The notes: generated from the sequence alone by a model not told the origin. DNA of 64,000 nucleotides from Desulfitobacterium sp038181555 (GCF_038181555.1 NZ_JBBWUA010000004.1:124001-188000); one strand, 5' to 3'. Shown: positions 1-7,491, numbered from the stretch's first letter. A program made the numbers and translations.

Positions 1-457
1 CTCTCACAAACTGAGGTGCGCCATATGGGCAAGCATATGTACAATATGCACATCCTACACATTTGTTTGGGTCTTGAATAACAATTCCGTCTGCCCGTTT
101 GGTATAGGCGCCGACGGGGCAAACCTTGAGACAGGCAGGATTGGCACAGTGATTACATGCTATGGATAGATATAAATTTCCATCTGGGGTTGACTTTGTA
201 GGTAATTTTCGCCACTCAGCGCCTATTTCCCATTTATAATAAGTTTTACAAGCCTCTATACAGGCCCTACAACCAATGCAGATGCCCTGATTGTGATAGA
301 AGGCCATCTGTTTTGATTCGCTCCCCCCGGCCTCTGCTGCATTAATAATGGGTACGTCAAACTTGGCTAAGGGTAACCCCAATGTAAAGGCTACAGTAGC
401 TATAGCGCCGAGTTTTAAAGTTAAGCGACGGGTTAATTTCACATTGAACTTTGCCAA
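1..457 (-). CDS. Tat-exported 4Fe-4S ferredoxin subunit (DsrO/DmsB/NrfC type), 3' end beyond window
   Basis: Read on the minus strand from a TTG at 457 (a second TTG at 460 is possible) behind an AAGGGTGG ribosome site. The N-terminus has a twin-arginine motif (TRRLTLK) and a hydrophobic stretch, so the protein is probably exported folded with its clusters. After a linker come Cys motifs of a multi-cluster ferredoxin: CIGCRACIEAC, CNHCANPACLKVC and CVGCAYCTYAC. This pattern is typical of electron-transfer subunits of molybdopterin enzymes and of DsrO. A Tat signal on the ferredoxin itself fits DsrO or NrfC better than DmsB. The partner subunits would lie to the left of the window. Its promoter carries the 11-bp repeat array at 543-586. 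The family is certain; the exact complex is not. Confidence 0.82.
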   Translation of the reverse strand, partial: MAKFNVKLTRRLTLKLGAIATVAFTLGLPLAKFDVPIINAAEAGGSESKQMAFYHNQGICIGCRACIEACKTYYKWEIGAEWRKLPTKSTPDGNLYLSIACNHCANPACLKVCPVGAYTKRADGIVIQDPNKCVGCAYCTYACPYGAPQFVR

Positions 458-532
458 CAAATACACCACCCTTTTAAATTATAAAAGCCAATATTTCACC
501 AATTTTAATTAGATAGCGGAAGAAACAATTTA

Positions 533-586
533 ATTATAGATTAGCAGTGTGAAGAAATTAGGAATTAGTTGTAAAAACCATGTGAA
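533..586 (-). promoter_or_regulatory. Array i: four 11-bp repeats plus -10 for the ferredoxin gene
   Basis: Minus-strand repeats in reading order: TTCACATGGTT, TTTACAACTAA, TTCCTAATTTC, TTCACACTGCT. They lie back to back with an 11-bp period, followed by the 4 nt AATC and the -10 box TATAAT (538-533). This is the geometry of an OmpR/PhoB-type activator site replacing the -35 element. Eight other promoters in the window share it. Confidence 0.7.
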
Positions 587-674
587 TGGAGTTAATTCCG
601 TAACTGGTTTTCTACTTGAACATGTTCGTAGCCATAAAACCGAGGTTCACTAAGTCGATCCACCGTAAATGCTA

Positions 675-731
675 TTCATATCTTTTTCATAGGGTTTTCA
701 AAAGAAATTCAAAAGAATCTGCTACCATAAA
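675..731 (+). promoter_or_regulatory. Array a: four 11-bp repeats plus -10 for ccdA
   Basis: TTCATATCTTT, TTCATAGGGTT, TTCAAAAGAAA and TTCAAAAGAAT lie end to end at 675-718. They are followed by CTGC and TACCAT (723-728) as the -10 element at the common 4-nt spacing. The array is nearly identical to array c at 6350, including the bases between repeats. Confidence 0.75.
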
Positions 732-760
732 GTTAGGATATAAGTAATAAAATTAGTAAG

Positions 761-793
761 AAAAGAGCCTACTCAGGGCTCTTTTCTAGGAGG
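761..793 (+). promoter_or_regulatory. Hairpin abutting the ccdA ribosome-binding site
   Basis: AAAAGAGCC (761-769) pairs with GGCTCTTTT (777-785) across a 7-nt loop. The Shine-Dalgarno AGGAGG starts at 788, two bases after the stem. The position suggests translational control or mRNA protection. The leader of the gene at 6471 has a comparable but imperfect hairpin ahead of the same TCTAGGAGGA sequence. Confidence 0.5.
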
Positions 794-799
794 AGAAAT

Positions 800-1552
800 T
801 TGAGCACTACTGTTCTCATAATTGCCTTTGCAGCAGGAATTTTATCGTTTCTTTCCCCTTGTATAATACCGATGTTAGGGGTTTATTTTTCCCTAATTAC
901 AGGACTAACTGTCTCAGGTCTAAAGGATGCTGCGTTAGATGCTGCTTTACGCCGAAGAATAATGAAAAATACACTTGCCTTTGTTGCAGGATTTTCTATA
1001 GTGTTTATTGCGGCAGGTGCGGTGGCGGGGCAATTAGGTTCCTTGCTAAGCCAGTGGCAAGGGGTGCTGAATTTCTTAGGGGGTACAGTGATCCTGATTC
1101 TTGCCCTTAAAATGCTCGGATTTTTTCAACTCCCTTTTCTTAATAGGCTTCACTGGGAACCGCGTTTTTTTACGAAGCTTAGGGAGAAAGCTACTCGAAG
1201 TGCCTGGTCGTCTTTCCTAGTCGGACTGCTATTCTCGATTGCCTGCTCTCATTGTATTGCTCCGACACTGTTTTCTATTTTAGCCCTAGCGGGTACAACT
1301 CAAACACCCGGAAGTGGTATGCTCGTAATGTTTTTCTTTTCATTAGGTCTTTCGATCCCTTATATATTGGCAGGAATGTCATTTAATAAGGTGATAAATT
1401 TATTAAAACGCTATCGTCGCCATCAAGTTATTGCAGAACGTGTGGCCGGGGTTCTTATGCTTTTTATAGCATATATCATTTATACCAATCAATTAACGGA
1501 GTTGACAGGTTTTCTAGGACGTTTTATGCCCAATCTTCCGTTAGGAATGTAA
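800..1552 (+). CDS. ccdA: CcdA/DsbD-family thiol-disulfide membrane transporter
   Basis: A 250-residue integral membrane protein with about six helices that passes reducing equivalents from cytoplasmic thioredoxin to extracytoplasmic thiol proteins such as cytochrome c maturation factors. The first active Cys (about residue 21) sits in the family motif LSPCIIP, and a second pair lies in ACSHCIAPT near residue 150. The start is a TTG with the strong site AGGAGG 6 nt upstream. Export of reducing power fits the neighbouring Tat ferredoxin and the nearby c-type cytochrome. It is under array a, with a hairpin just before the ribosome site. Confidence 0.88.
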   Translation: MSTTVLIIAFAAGILSFLSPCIIPMLGVYFSLITGLTVSGLKDAALDAALRRRIMKNTLAFVAGFSIVFIAAGAVAGQLGSLLSQWQGVLNFLGGTVILILALKMLGFFQLPFLNRLHWEPRFFTKLREKATRSAWSSFLVGLLFSIACSHCIAPTLFSILALAGTTQTPGSGMLVMFFFSLGLSIPYILAGMSFNKVINLLKRYRRHQVIAERVAGVLMLFIAYIIYTNQLTELTGFLGRFMPNLPLGM

Positions 1553-1555
1553 TCA

Positions 1556-1609
1556 TTCACAAGAAACTCACATTTAATTCATAGTCTATTTAGATGATTA
1601 GTGTATAGT
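1556..1609 (+). promoter_or_regulatory. Array f: four 11-bp repeats plus -10
   Basis: TTCACAAGAAA, CTCACATTTAA, TTCATAGTCTA and TTTAGATGATT at 1556-1599, then AGTG and TATAGT (1604-1609). It has the same geometry as the other arrays and drives the gene at 1640 and probably lgt. Confidence 0.68.
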
Positions 1610-1639
1610 AAATAAGATAGTTCAAGGGAGGCTTGGATT

Positions 1640-2125
1640 GTGAAGACTAAAATATTAATTGGAATATTAGTGATTCTATTAGTCGGTGGTATATATTCGG
1701 GGTTAAACGCAGCAAAAAAAGTGAAGACCAATACGCCAAATGTCACTTCTTCGGACACCAGTGAAAGCTCTGCCCAGAAAATAACCGATCCGATCGTTGA
1801 TGACCAAGAGGGGATGCAGGTTGTTGCACAATGGGTGAAACAGGAAAAGCCATCCTCAGCGCAAGTGTTCTCGATTAGTTTCAATAATCATGCGGTCAAT
1901 GTAGATGATTTTCAATTTGAAGGTAATATCAATATTTCAATCAATGACAAAGAAATTCCTATTCAAATTGAAGTACTCAAAAGGGAAAGCTCAGGGCATC
2001 ACCTTTCGGCAGAAATTAAAGTTGAAAGTCCGGAGTTTATAAAGGCTAGCCCAGGAAGCCGTTTAACTTTAAATGTCCAAAATGTGTACAATACGCCAAC
2101 ACGAAGTTTTAATTGGCAGTACTAA
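1640..2125 (+). CDS. Membrane-anchored or secreted protein of unknown function
   Basis: A 161-residue protein starting at GTG with AGGGAGG 7 nt upstream. It opens with a Lys and a single hydrophobic segment (about residues 4-22), so it is anchored or secreted. A Ser/Thr-rich linker follows, then a mixed beta-looking domain rich in charged residues with no Cys or catalytic motif. No family was recognised. It is followed by lgt after 20 nt and probably co-transcribed from array f. The lack of a lipobox Cys argues against it being a lipoprotein despite its neighbour. Confidence 0.75.
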   Translation: MKTKILIGILVILLVGGIYSGLNAAKKVKTNTPNVTSSDTSESSAQKITDPIVDDQEGMQVVAQWVKQEKPSSAQVFSISFNNHAVNVDDFQFEGNINISINDKEIPIQIEVLKRESSGHHLSAEIKVESPEFIKASPGSRLTLNVQNVYNTPTRSFNWQY

Positions 2126-2145
2126 AAACAACACCGGAGGTAATT

Positions 2146-2922
2146 ATGGCACCGATTTTATTTACAATTGGGGATTTCTCACTTCGTTCCTATGGAGTTA
2201 TTGTAGCTTTCGCAATTCTATTAGGTTTGGCAGTTGCTTATTTTCTTACAGCAGATAAAGATTACAGGGAATATTTATTTGATGTCCTTATCTATGGGAT
2301 TATAGGTGCAATTATTGGAGCAAGATCCTGGCAAGTATTTTTTTATGAATGGGATTATTATTCGCAAAACTTAGCAGAGATACCTAAGATTTGGCATGGA
2401 GGATTGGCAATTCAAGGAGCTCTTGTCGGCGCTTTTCTTGCCGCAGTCATCTATACGAAGGTTAAGAAGATTAACTTTTGGCGTTTGGCTGATATCGCGG
2501 CACCAGGATTAATTTTGGGACAAGCGGTCGGGAGGGTTGCATGTTTTCTTAATGGAGATGCGTATGGAACGCCTACCGGATCGAACTTTGGAGTTGTTTA
2601 CCCTGAAGGGACACCTGCATATGCAGCGTATGGGAGTCAACCACTGTGGCCAGCTGAAGTTTGGGAAGGACAATGGGATTTTATTGTTTTTGCCATAATT
2701 CTTATGCTTGCACGTTGGCGTAAATGGCCGCAAGGTGTTGTTTTCTTGGCCTATATCATTCTTTATTCAGTCGGCCGATTTGCACTAGAGTTTCTCCGCG
2801 GAGATAGCCCGTACTACTTGTTCGATTGGACATCAGGTCAATGGACCAGTATAGGGATGATTATTGTAAGTTTTGGTTTTATGTTGTTTTTGAGAAATAA
2901 GCACAACAGTTCAAATGAGTAA
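2146..2922 (+). CDS. lgt: Prolipoprotein diacylglyceryl transferase
   Basis: Transfers diacylglycerol from phosphatidylglycerol to the lipobox Cys of prolipoproteins in the cytoplasmic membrane. This is a 258-residue polytopic protein with the family features WHGGLAIQGA, the Lgt signature region GRVACFLNGDAYG and a C-terminal EFLRGD. The ATG at 2146 is chosen because GGAGG lies 5 nt before it; an upstream in-frame start at 2113 would overlap the previous gene without a ribosome site. Standard length. It sits in the array f transcription unit, which is unusual for a housekeeping gene and suggests a second lgt elsewhere. Confidence 0.92.
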   Translation: MAPILFTIGDFSLRSYGVIVAFAILLGLAVAYFLTADKDYREYLFDVLIYGIIGAIIGARSWQVFFYEWDYYSQNLAEIPKIWHGGLAIQGALVGAFLAAVIYTKVKKINFWRLADIAAPGLILGQAVGRVACFLNGDAYGTPTGSNFGVVYPEGTPAYAAYGSQPLWPAEVWEGQWDFIVFAIILMLARWRKWPQGVVFLAYIILYSVGRFALEFLRGDSPYYLFDWTSGQWTSIGMIIVSFGFMLFLRNKHNSSNE

Positions 2923-2931
2923 AATGCCGTA

Positions 2932-2985
2932 TTCATGAGAATTTCACAGGTTTTTCATAATGGAGTCAAATGTATGGTTTATAGT
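2932..2985 (+). promoter_or_regulatory. Array b: four 11-bp repeats plus -10 upstream of a riboswitch
   Basis: TTCATGAGAAT, TTCACAGGTTT, TTCATAATGGA and GTCAAATGTAT at 2932-2975, then GGTT and TATAGT (2980-2985). Transcription would begin just before the c-di-AMP riboswitch, so the next gene has two layers of control. Confidence 0.72.
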
Positions 2986-3003
2986 AGGCTAAGAAAAGTT
3001 AAG

Positions 3004-3124
3004 TAATGCTTAATCTGAGGTACAAAACCTCAGAACGGGGGAAACGTCTCGTGGGGTGAATCGCGAAAATCGCGTAGGGCATACACCTTTTGTCCGAATC
3101 CGTCAACTAACCTCGTAAGCACGA
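3004..3124 (+). promoter_or_regulatory. Cyclic di-AMP riboswitch (ydaO/yuaA type)
   Basis: The leader contains the conserved ydaO-class elements in order: GCTTAATCTGAGG near the 5' side, GGGGTGAATCGCG in the core, TAGGGCA, and the 3' block CCGAATCCGTCAACTAACC closed by CTCGTAAGC. The ribosome site AAAGGTGG begins right at the aptamer's 3' edge and no terminator follows, so control may act at translation or through a structure I did not resolve. The class is known to sense c-di-AMP and to precede cell-wall hydrolases, which matches the next gene. Confidence 0.93.
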
Positions 3125-3138
3125 AAGGTGGTAAATAA

Positions 3139-3945
3139 TTGAATATATTGTATTCGAAGAAGTGGCTCAGTGTGGCAGTTATTTCTGGTGTTCTGCTAGC
3201 TTCGAGTTTATACAACGCTGTTCCGACACAAGCTTATACGGTCCCTTCAAGTACTAGCCTTGAATTGGGCATTCCTTTCCAGCTAATTGAGAGTCTTGGT
3301 CAAGACATGATAGCTGCTGGTGTTTCTGTGGCAGATGATTCTTTTAAGAAGGAGATTCTCCAAGAGAAGAAATGGCTGCGACAATTAAGTAAAGAGCAAC
3401 CCCAATTATCAGCTAAGAAATCTCAAGAACCTGCGGAGTCTAAGTCAACTGAGGTAAAGATTGAAAACATAAAAAGAGAGGTATCTACTTCGCCAGCACC
3501 GACTATACCAAAGCCAACCCCAACGCAACGTCAAAAACCAATAGCTCAAAAAAGCTCTCCTCCAGCAGTCTCCAGAGGTGCAGGTGAAGTAGAACAATTA
3601 CTTAACAGAGCTAACAGGTTAATAGGTGTTCCGTATCTTTGGGGAGGGACAACCCCTAAAGGATTTGATTGCTCTGGATTTGTGGGATATGTATTTAAGG
3701 CCTCGGGCATTTCCTTACCCCGTACTTCATTTGATATGTATAAAATCGGCACCCCTGTAAAAAGGAATGAACTCAAACCCGGGGATTTGATATTCTTTAG
3801 TACCTATACAGAAGGAGCCTCTGATGTACGAATTTATATTGGAGGCAATAGCACCATTGGTGCATCAAGTGGCGGTGTAGACATTCGTAGTTTGTCAGAG
3901 AGCTATTGGGATAACCATTATTATGGAGCAAGAAGGGTGCTATAG
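3139..3945 (+). CDS. Secreted NlpC/P60 domain protein with altered catalytic residues
   Basis: 268 residues, TTG start 7 nt after AAAGGTGG. A signal peptide (cleavage near residue 32) is followed by a charged, Pro-rich linker and a C-terminal NlpC/P60 domain from about residue 150. NlpC/P60 enzymes are Cys peptidases that cut peptidoglycan stem peptides. The nucleophile motif FDCSGFVGYVF is intact. The usual HVGIY His is replaced (SDVRIYIGG), and the second His position (usually IHAS) reads IGAS. Both catalytic-type His residues therefore appear lost although the fold motifs around them are well kept. It may be an inactive wall-binding or regulatory version. It is controlled by array b and the c-di-AMP riboswitch. 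Confidence 0.88.
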   Translation: MNILYSKKWLSVAVISGVLLASSLYNAVPTQAYTVPSSTSLELGIPFQLIESLGQDMIAAGVSVADDSFKKEILQEKKWLRQLSKEQPQLSAKKSQEPAESKSTEVKIENIKREVSTSPAPTIPKPTPTQRQKPIAQKSSPPAVSRGAGEVEQLLNRANRLIGVPYLWGGTTPKGFDCSGFVGYVFKASGISLPRTSFDMYKIGTPVKRNELKPGDLIFFSTYTEGASDVRIYIGGNSTIGASSGGVDIRSLSESYWDNHYYGARRVL

Positions 3946-3950
3946 TTAAA

Positions 3951-3990
3951 AAGAACGGCAAGAGATATAGCTCTTGCTGTTTTATTTCCA
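3951..3990 (+). terminator. Rho-independent terminator after the NlpC/P60 gene
   Basis: AACGGCAAGAG pairs with CTCTTGCTGTT across a 6-nt loop, followed by TTATTT. Confidence 0.8.
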
Positions 3991-4017
3991 GATTCTAATG
4001 CGTTCAATTCCAACCAA

Positions 4018-4071
4018 TACATGAGAAAATCATACATTGTTCACTAAATACTCAAAGAAAGAGTTTATATT
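4018..4071 (+). promoter_or_regulatory. Array g: four 11-bp repeats plus -10
   Basis: TACATGAGAAA, ATCATACATTG, TTCACTAAATA and CTCAAAGAAAG at 4018-4061, then AGTT and TATATT (4066-4071). The repeats are weaker than in the other arrays, but the phase and the 4-nt gap are exact. Confidence 0.6.
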
Positions 4072-4107
4072 TTTTACAAGGGAAGAATACAGAAAGGAGT
4101 AATTAGT

Positions 4108-4293
4108 ATGATGATAATTTTATGGATTTTTTTAGTTTTTTTAATGTTATATTGGGTAAGTGATCCTGGGCAACCGGTACCTAATGATGCCCCTGTAAAG
4201 GATGCATTGGATGTCCTTCGGGAACGTTATGCTCGAGGAGAAATTGAAATTTGTGAATTCGAAGAACGGCTGAAAGTACTCAGAAATAAATAA
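4108..4293 (+). CDS. Small membrane protein with SHOCT domain
   Basis: 61 residues: one N-terminal transmembrane helix (about 3-18), a short Pro-rich linker, and a C-terminal SHOCT-type helical motif (ALDVLRERYARGEIEICEFE). SHOCT motifs are short oligomerisation modules at the ends of membrane proteins. It starts at ATG behind AAAGGAG. A close relative of the tail recurs in the protein at 4982, with the methyltransferase gene between them, so the three look like one operon under array g. No biochemical role is known to me. Confidence 0.85.
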   Translation: MMIILWIFLVFLMLYWVSDPGQPVPNDAPVKDALDVLRERYARGEIEICEFEERLKVLRNK

Positions 4294-4321
4294 CGCATTA
4301 TTAGGAAGTAAATGCTAATGG

Positions 4322-4933
4322 ATGGGTGTTATGGATAAAGACACGATGTTAACTCGCCAAAGATATGATCGGACTTCAAAGTTCTACGATATGGAACGGA
4401 TGATTAAGCCAGCTATCAGGAAAAAGATACTTAGCCAAGCAGAAGGTAAAATTCTCGAAATTGGCGTCGGAACAGGAAAGAATCTGGAGTACTATCCACC
4501 TGGTAGTGATATTACAGGAATCGATCTAAGTCCAGGAATGCTTGCAAAGGCGAAAGATAAGGCTAGAAAGTTACAGATCCCCGCTCGTTTACGGGAGATG
4601 GATGCCCAAGACCTTCAATTTCCTGATAATAGCTTTGATACTGTTGTAGCAACGTGTGTATTTTGTTCTGTTCCCAATCCAATCAAAGGCTTGCAAGAAA
4701 TTAAACGTGTCTGTAAACCGGGTGGAAAAATTCTCCTTCTGGAACATGTTCGAAGCGATAATCCCCTGTTCGGAAAAATCATGGATTTTCTGGATCCTTT
4801 TACTGTTCGATTAATCGGCTCGCACATTAATCGAAGAACGGTTGAGAATATTGCTAAAGCAGGTTTAAGGGTCCGAAGTTTAGAGGATCAAGGTATCTCA
4901 ATTATGAAAAAAATTGTTGCAGAGCCTGAATAA
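4322..4933 (+). CDS. Class I SAM-dependent methyltransferase (UbiE-like)
   Basis: 203 residues with Rossmann methyltransferase motifs: motif I LEIGVGTGKNL (about residue 43), an acidic GIDLSPGM at the end of strand 2, DAQDLQFPDNSFD, and the post-core LLEHVRS. This matches small UbiE/Methyltransf_11 proteins acting on lipids, quinones or metalloids. The substrate cannot be read from sequence. The ATG at 4322 lacks a well-spaced ribosome site, and the ATG at 4331 is an alternative. It lies between two SHOCT genes and is probably co-transcribed. Confidence 0.85.
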   Translation: MGVMDKDTMLTRQRYDRTSKFYDMERMIKPAIRKKILSQAEGKILEIGVGTGKNLEYYPPGSDITGIDLSPGMLAKAKDKARKLQIPARLREMDAQDLQFPDNSFDTVVATCVFCSVPNPIKGLQEIKRVCKPGGKILLLEHVRSDNPLFGKIMDFLDPFTVRLIGSHINRRTVENIAKAGLRVRSLEDQGISIMKKIVAEPE

Positions 4934-4981
4934 GTCCCTGGCTTTTGCATGCGGATAAAATGGGTTGTAAGGAGGGTCATT

Positions 4982-5215
4982 ATGATGATGTGGAGTTATG
5001 GTCCTTGGGGAAGTGGCTATGGTTGGATGGGTATGCTTATGACGATTGCTTTCTGGAGCCTAATCATCTGGTTTGGTGTTTCTCTCTTTAGACGAGATGG
5101 TGGTTTGAGTAGACGCAATGACGCATTAAATATTCTTAGAGAACGATATGCACGAGGAGAGATTGACTCGGAAGAATTTAATCGGAGGAAAGAGAATTTA
5201 AAGAGATATAGTTAA
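4982..5215 (+). CDS. Small membrane protein with SHOCT domain
   Basis: 77 residues from the ATG at 4982, which has AAGGAGGG 5 nt before it; the in-frame ATG at 4949 lacks a site. A Gly/Trp/Tyr-rich start is followed by a transmembrane helix (about 15-35) and the SHOCT tail ALNILRERYARGEIDSEEF, nearly the same as in the protein at 4108. It is probably the last gene of that operon. Function unknown; such proteins often accompany metal-resistance and envelope-stress genes. Confidence 0.85.
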   Translation: MMMWSYGPWGSGYGWMGMLMTIAFWSLIIWFGVSLFRRDGGLSRRNDALNILRERYARGEIDSEEFNRRKENLKRYS

Positions 5216-5601
5216 TCCAATTATAAGCTTTGATGGCACAGTAAGTTTGAAGATAAGATAGAGGCTTTGGTTTTCTATCAAGAAGGTGAATTTAATTGAA
5301 TAAGGAGAGGTAGATGTTTTTACACCGTGAAGATATGTGTAAAGAGTGAAAATTAAATCATTTGAGATGATATTTCAGTAATATCAAAAATAACTCAAGT
5401 TGTCTTGACAAAGGGAAGGGGTAGATGCTTTAAGAGCTTTTCTACCCTATTTTGATTTAATATAAGTTTTTATATGCCCGAGATTTGGTATTAGAAATAT
5501 TGATATTCTCAATTAGATATTTAAGAGAGTATAAGCTTAAAATGTTGTGTTATAATATATATGTGAAAATATTACCGAAGTAAGATAGAAGAGGAAATGA
5601 C
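5216..5601 (+). other. Intergenic stretch with terminator and promoter
   Basis: It holds a hairpin (GGGTAGA 5419-5425 pairing with TCTACCC 5441-5447, then TATTTTGATTT) that can end the SHOCT operon. An extended -10 (TG-T-TATAAT, 5548-5556) precedes the diguanylate cyclase gene at 5602. An 11-codon ATG frame at 5313 behind GGAGAGG is too short to call a gene. The 11-bp repeat array is absent here, unlike at most neighbours. Confidence 0.6.
5419..5458 (+). terminator. Terminator-like hairpin downstream of the SHOCT operon
   Basis: GGGTAGA and TCTACCC enclose an inner GCT/AGC pair, followed by TATTTTGATTT. Confidence 0.6.
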
Positions 5602-6303
5602 ATGCTCAGATTACTTTTATTTATCGCAATGGTTGTCATAGGTGTTTTGTACACTTGGTTGACACATAGTCTAATGGAACCACTGTATAACAATCTATTA
5701 GCACATTGTATTATTTTAGGTTTTAGTTTTGGCCTAATTAATTTTTTATTGGCCAACTTGTTTTTTTATAAACACAAAAAGCTAAGTTGCCAAAACGAAA
5801 TGCTAAAGTCAAAACTTAATATAGATAAACTGACAGGATTATTCAACCGCAGCGGATTAGATCAAGATTTAAATAATTTTAATGAAACATCTTACTCCGT
5901 AATATTTATTGATATTGACAATTTTCGTGTTTTTAATAATCAGTATAGCCATGAAGCAGGGGACGCGGTTCTGCGTAAGGTTTCTGAGATAGTGAAAACA
6001 ACTATACGTGTTGGGGATAATGCATATCGCTATGGCGGAGAGGAGATTGTAGTAATTCTTAAAAACTGTACTATAGAAAATGCTCGAAAAATTGCAGAGA
6101 AGATTCGCACTCGTATCAACATGTTAAGCAACGAACCTTACCCACAAATCACCGTTTCGTTAGGGGTTGCGAGTTGCTCAGAGAATGAGCAACCACAACC
6201 AATACAGGATATTATTGAGAAAGCAGATTTTGCCTTGCTTCGGGCAAAGGCTTCCGGAAAGAATCGCACTATATTATTTAAATCAGGGATGGCAAGAGAT
6301 TAG
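5602..6303 (+). CDS. Membrane diguanylate cyclase (GGDEF)
   Basis: 233 residues: two N-terminal transmembrane helices (about 2-20 and 32-55), then a GGDEF domain from about residue 78 that makes cyclic di-GMP from two GTP. The active site reads YRYGGEEI, an accepted active variant. The inhibitory site RVGD lies exactly five residues before it, so product inhibition should work. There is no large extracytoplasmic sensor. It is a close paralog of the protein at 8897, which shares the membrane part and all motifs. Its promoter is a plain extended -10 without the repeat array, so the two paralogs are probably regulated differently. Confidence 0.9.
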   Translation: MLRLLLFIAMVVIGVLYTWLTHSLMEPLYNNLLAHCIILGFSFGLINFLLANLFFYKHKKLSCQNEMLKSKLNIDKLTGLFNRSGLDQDLNNFNETSYSVIFIDIDNFRVFNNQYSHEAGDAVLRKVSEIVKTTIRVGDNAYRYGGEEIVVILKNCTIENARKIAEKIRTRINMLSNEPYPQITVSLGVASCSENEQPQPIQDIIEKADFALLRAKASGKNRTILFKSGMARD

Positions 6304-6322
6304 AACTCTTGCCATTTTGCTT
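6289..6322 (+). terminator. Terminator overlapping the stop codon of the 5602 gene
   Basis: ATGGCAAGAG pairs with CTCTTGCCAT across the stop codon, followed by TTTGCTTT. Confidence 0.8.
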
Positions 6323-6349
6323 TAATAGGAGGCAGAAATTTAAATTGTA

Positions 6350-6406
6350 TTCACATCTTTTTCATAAGGTTTTCAGAGGAAATTCAAATGAATCTGTCAA
6401 GATAAA
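6350..6406 (+). promoter_or_regulatory. Array c: four 11-bp repeats plus -10
   Basis: TTCACATCTTT, TTCATAAGGTT, TTCAGAGGAAA and TTCAAATGAAT at 6350-6393, then CTGT and CAAGAT (6398-6403); an alternative -10 is GATAAA at 6401. It matches array a over almost its whole length, so the two promoters are probably duplicates. Confidence 0.75.
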
Positions 6407-6470
6407 GATAGGGATAGAAGCTATAAAAGAAGACGGGGTCCAAAAGGGACTCTTCTAGGAGGAAATTCAA

Positions 6471-7121
6471 ATGTTTCAATATGGCTATTGGGAAATAGTT
6501 TTAATTAATTCCTTAATCTTTATCATTTTTGCTTTTAGCTTTGTAAGGCCGAAAAATGCAACGGATTGGCGTGTTTTCGGAACTTTTTCTGCCTTTATAA
6601 TAGCCTTATTTACAGAGATGTATGGGTTTCCGCTCACAATATATCTGCTTTCCGGCTGGTTGAGCAAGAAGTTTCCTGAACTCAATATATTTGCCCACGA
6701 TTCAGGTCACCTCTGGTATGACATACTAGGTTTAAGTGGGGATCCACACACTAGCTCTATTCATATTGCAAGTGTTTTATTAATCAACGGTGGTTTGTTG
6801 TTCTTAGCCATTACGTGGATATTTTTGTATAGAGCACAACGCAAGGGGGTTGTAGCTATAGCGGGTCCTTACGCTTGGGTTCGCCATCCTCAATATATTG
6901 CCTTTATCGTAATCATGTTTGGTTTCTTGTTACAATGGCCAACATTATTGACTATAATAATGTTTCCGATCTTAGTTACTATGTATATAAGATTAGCAAA
7001 GATTGAAGAAAGTGAGTCTATCAAGTTTTTTCGTGAAGAATACTTAGCTTATGCTGATAACACAGGACGCTTTTTTCCAAGGATTGAGAATCTTCGCAAG
7101 AAATTCACAAGCCATTCATGA
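6471..7121 (+). CDS. Integral membrane methyltransferase, isoprenylcysteine/phospholipid type
   Basis: 216 residues with five or six transmembrane helices. The C-terminal part carries the ICMT/PEMT signature GPYAWVRHPQYIAF followed by a hydrophobic stretch and the acidic EEYLAYADNTGRF. These enzymes use S-adenosylmethionine to methylate lipids, isoprenylcysteine or small hydrophobic molecules in the membrane; the substrate here is unknown. ATG start with AGGAGGA 8 nt upstream. The promoter (array c) and the leader hairpin resemble those of ccdA. The next gene's array lies inside its 3' end. Confidence 0.85.
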   Translation: MFQYGYWEIVLINSLIFIIFAFSFVRPKNATDWRVFGTFSAFIIALFTEMYGFPLTIYLLSGWLSKKFPELNIFAHDSGHLWYDILGLSGDPHTSSIHIASVLLINGGLLFLAITWIFLYRAQRKGVVAIAGPYAWVRHPQYIAFIVIMFGFLLQWPTLLTIIMFPILVTMYIRLAKIEESESIKFFREEYLAYADNTGRFFPRIENLRKKFTSHS

Positions 7122-7146
7122 GATAATCAAAACCTTATTTTATACT
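7093..7146 (+). promoter_or_regulatory. Array h: four 11-bp repeats plus -10, overlapping the previous gene
   Basis: TTCGCAAGAAA, TTCACAAGCCA, TTCATGAGATA and ATCAAAACCTT at 7093-7136, then ATTT and TATACT (7141-7146). The first repeats lie inside the coding end of the methyltransferase gene. Confidence 0.68.
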
Positions 7147-7212
7147 TATAATTAAAAGTAAAGTATTTCAAGAGGCCTAGGAATAAACTATTTATAGGAG
7201 AGGATCAAATAG

Positions 7213-7491
7213 ATGAATTGTTGTGATAACAAAAATTCAAATGTGAATGAGAGCGGGAATGAGACGGATTGTCAACATGAGAAGAAACCTAAGGGTTTTT
7301 TATCTCACATGTGGATGATGGTTTTATGCTGTGGTTTACCAATTGCAATTATTTTGTTAATACCACTTGTGGGAGGTTTGTTATCTCCTGGCATAAGGAC
7401 TACGTTACTAACGCTTGCTCCTTTCATCTGTCCATTGATAATGATCCCAATGATGTTCATGATGATGAGAGGGCACAAGGAAAAGGGATAA
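7213..7491 (+). CDS. Small two-helix Cys/His/Met-rich membrane protein
   Basis: 92 residues: a hydrophilic N-terminus with two CC/DC-type Cys sites and His, two transmembrane helices (about 32-52 and 60-82) and a Met-rich end (MIPMMFMMMRGHKEK). The Cys, His and Met content suggests metal binding or a partner for a metal transporter, but no family was recognised with confidence. ATG start after TAGGAGAGG. Driven by array h and closed by a strong terminator at 7533, so it forms a single-gene unit. Confidence 0.8.
   Translation: MNCCDNKNSNVNESGNETDCQHEKKPKGFLSHMWMMVLCCGLPIAIILLIPLVGGLLSPGIRTTLLTLAPFICPLIMIPMMFMMMRGHKEKG

Noticed and set aside
5313..5348. Eleven-codon ATG frame behind GGAGAGG
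   Set aside because: Very short, no homology, no clear regulatory pairing with the next gene.
5460..5600. Repeat array at the first diguanylate cyclase gene
   Set aside because: The positions 4 nt and 15 nt before TATAAT do not carry the TTCA pattern; an extended -10 explains the promoter.
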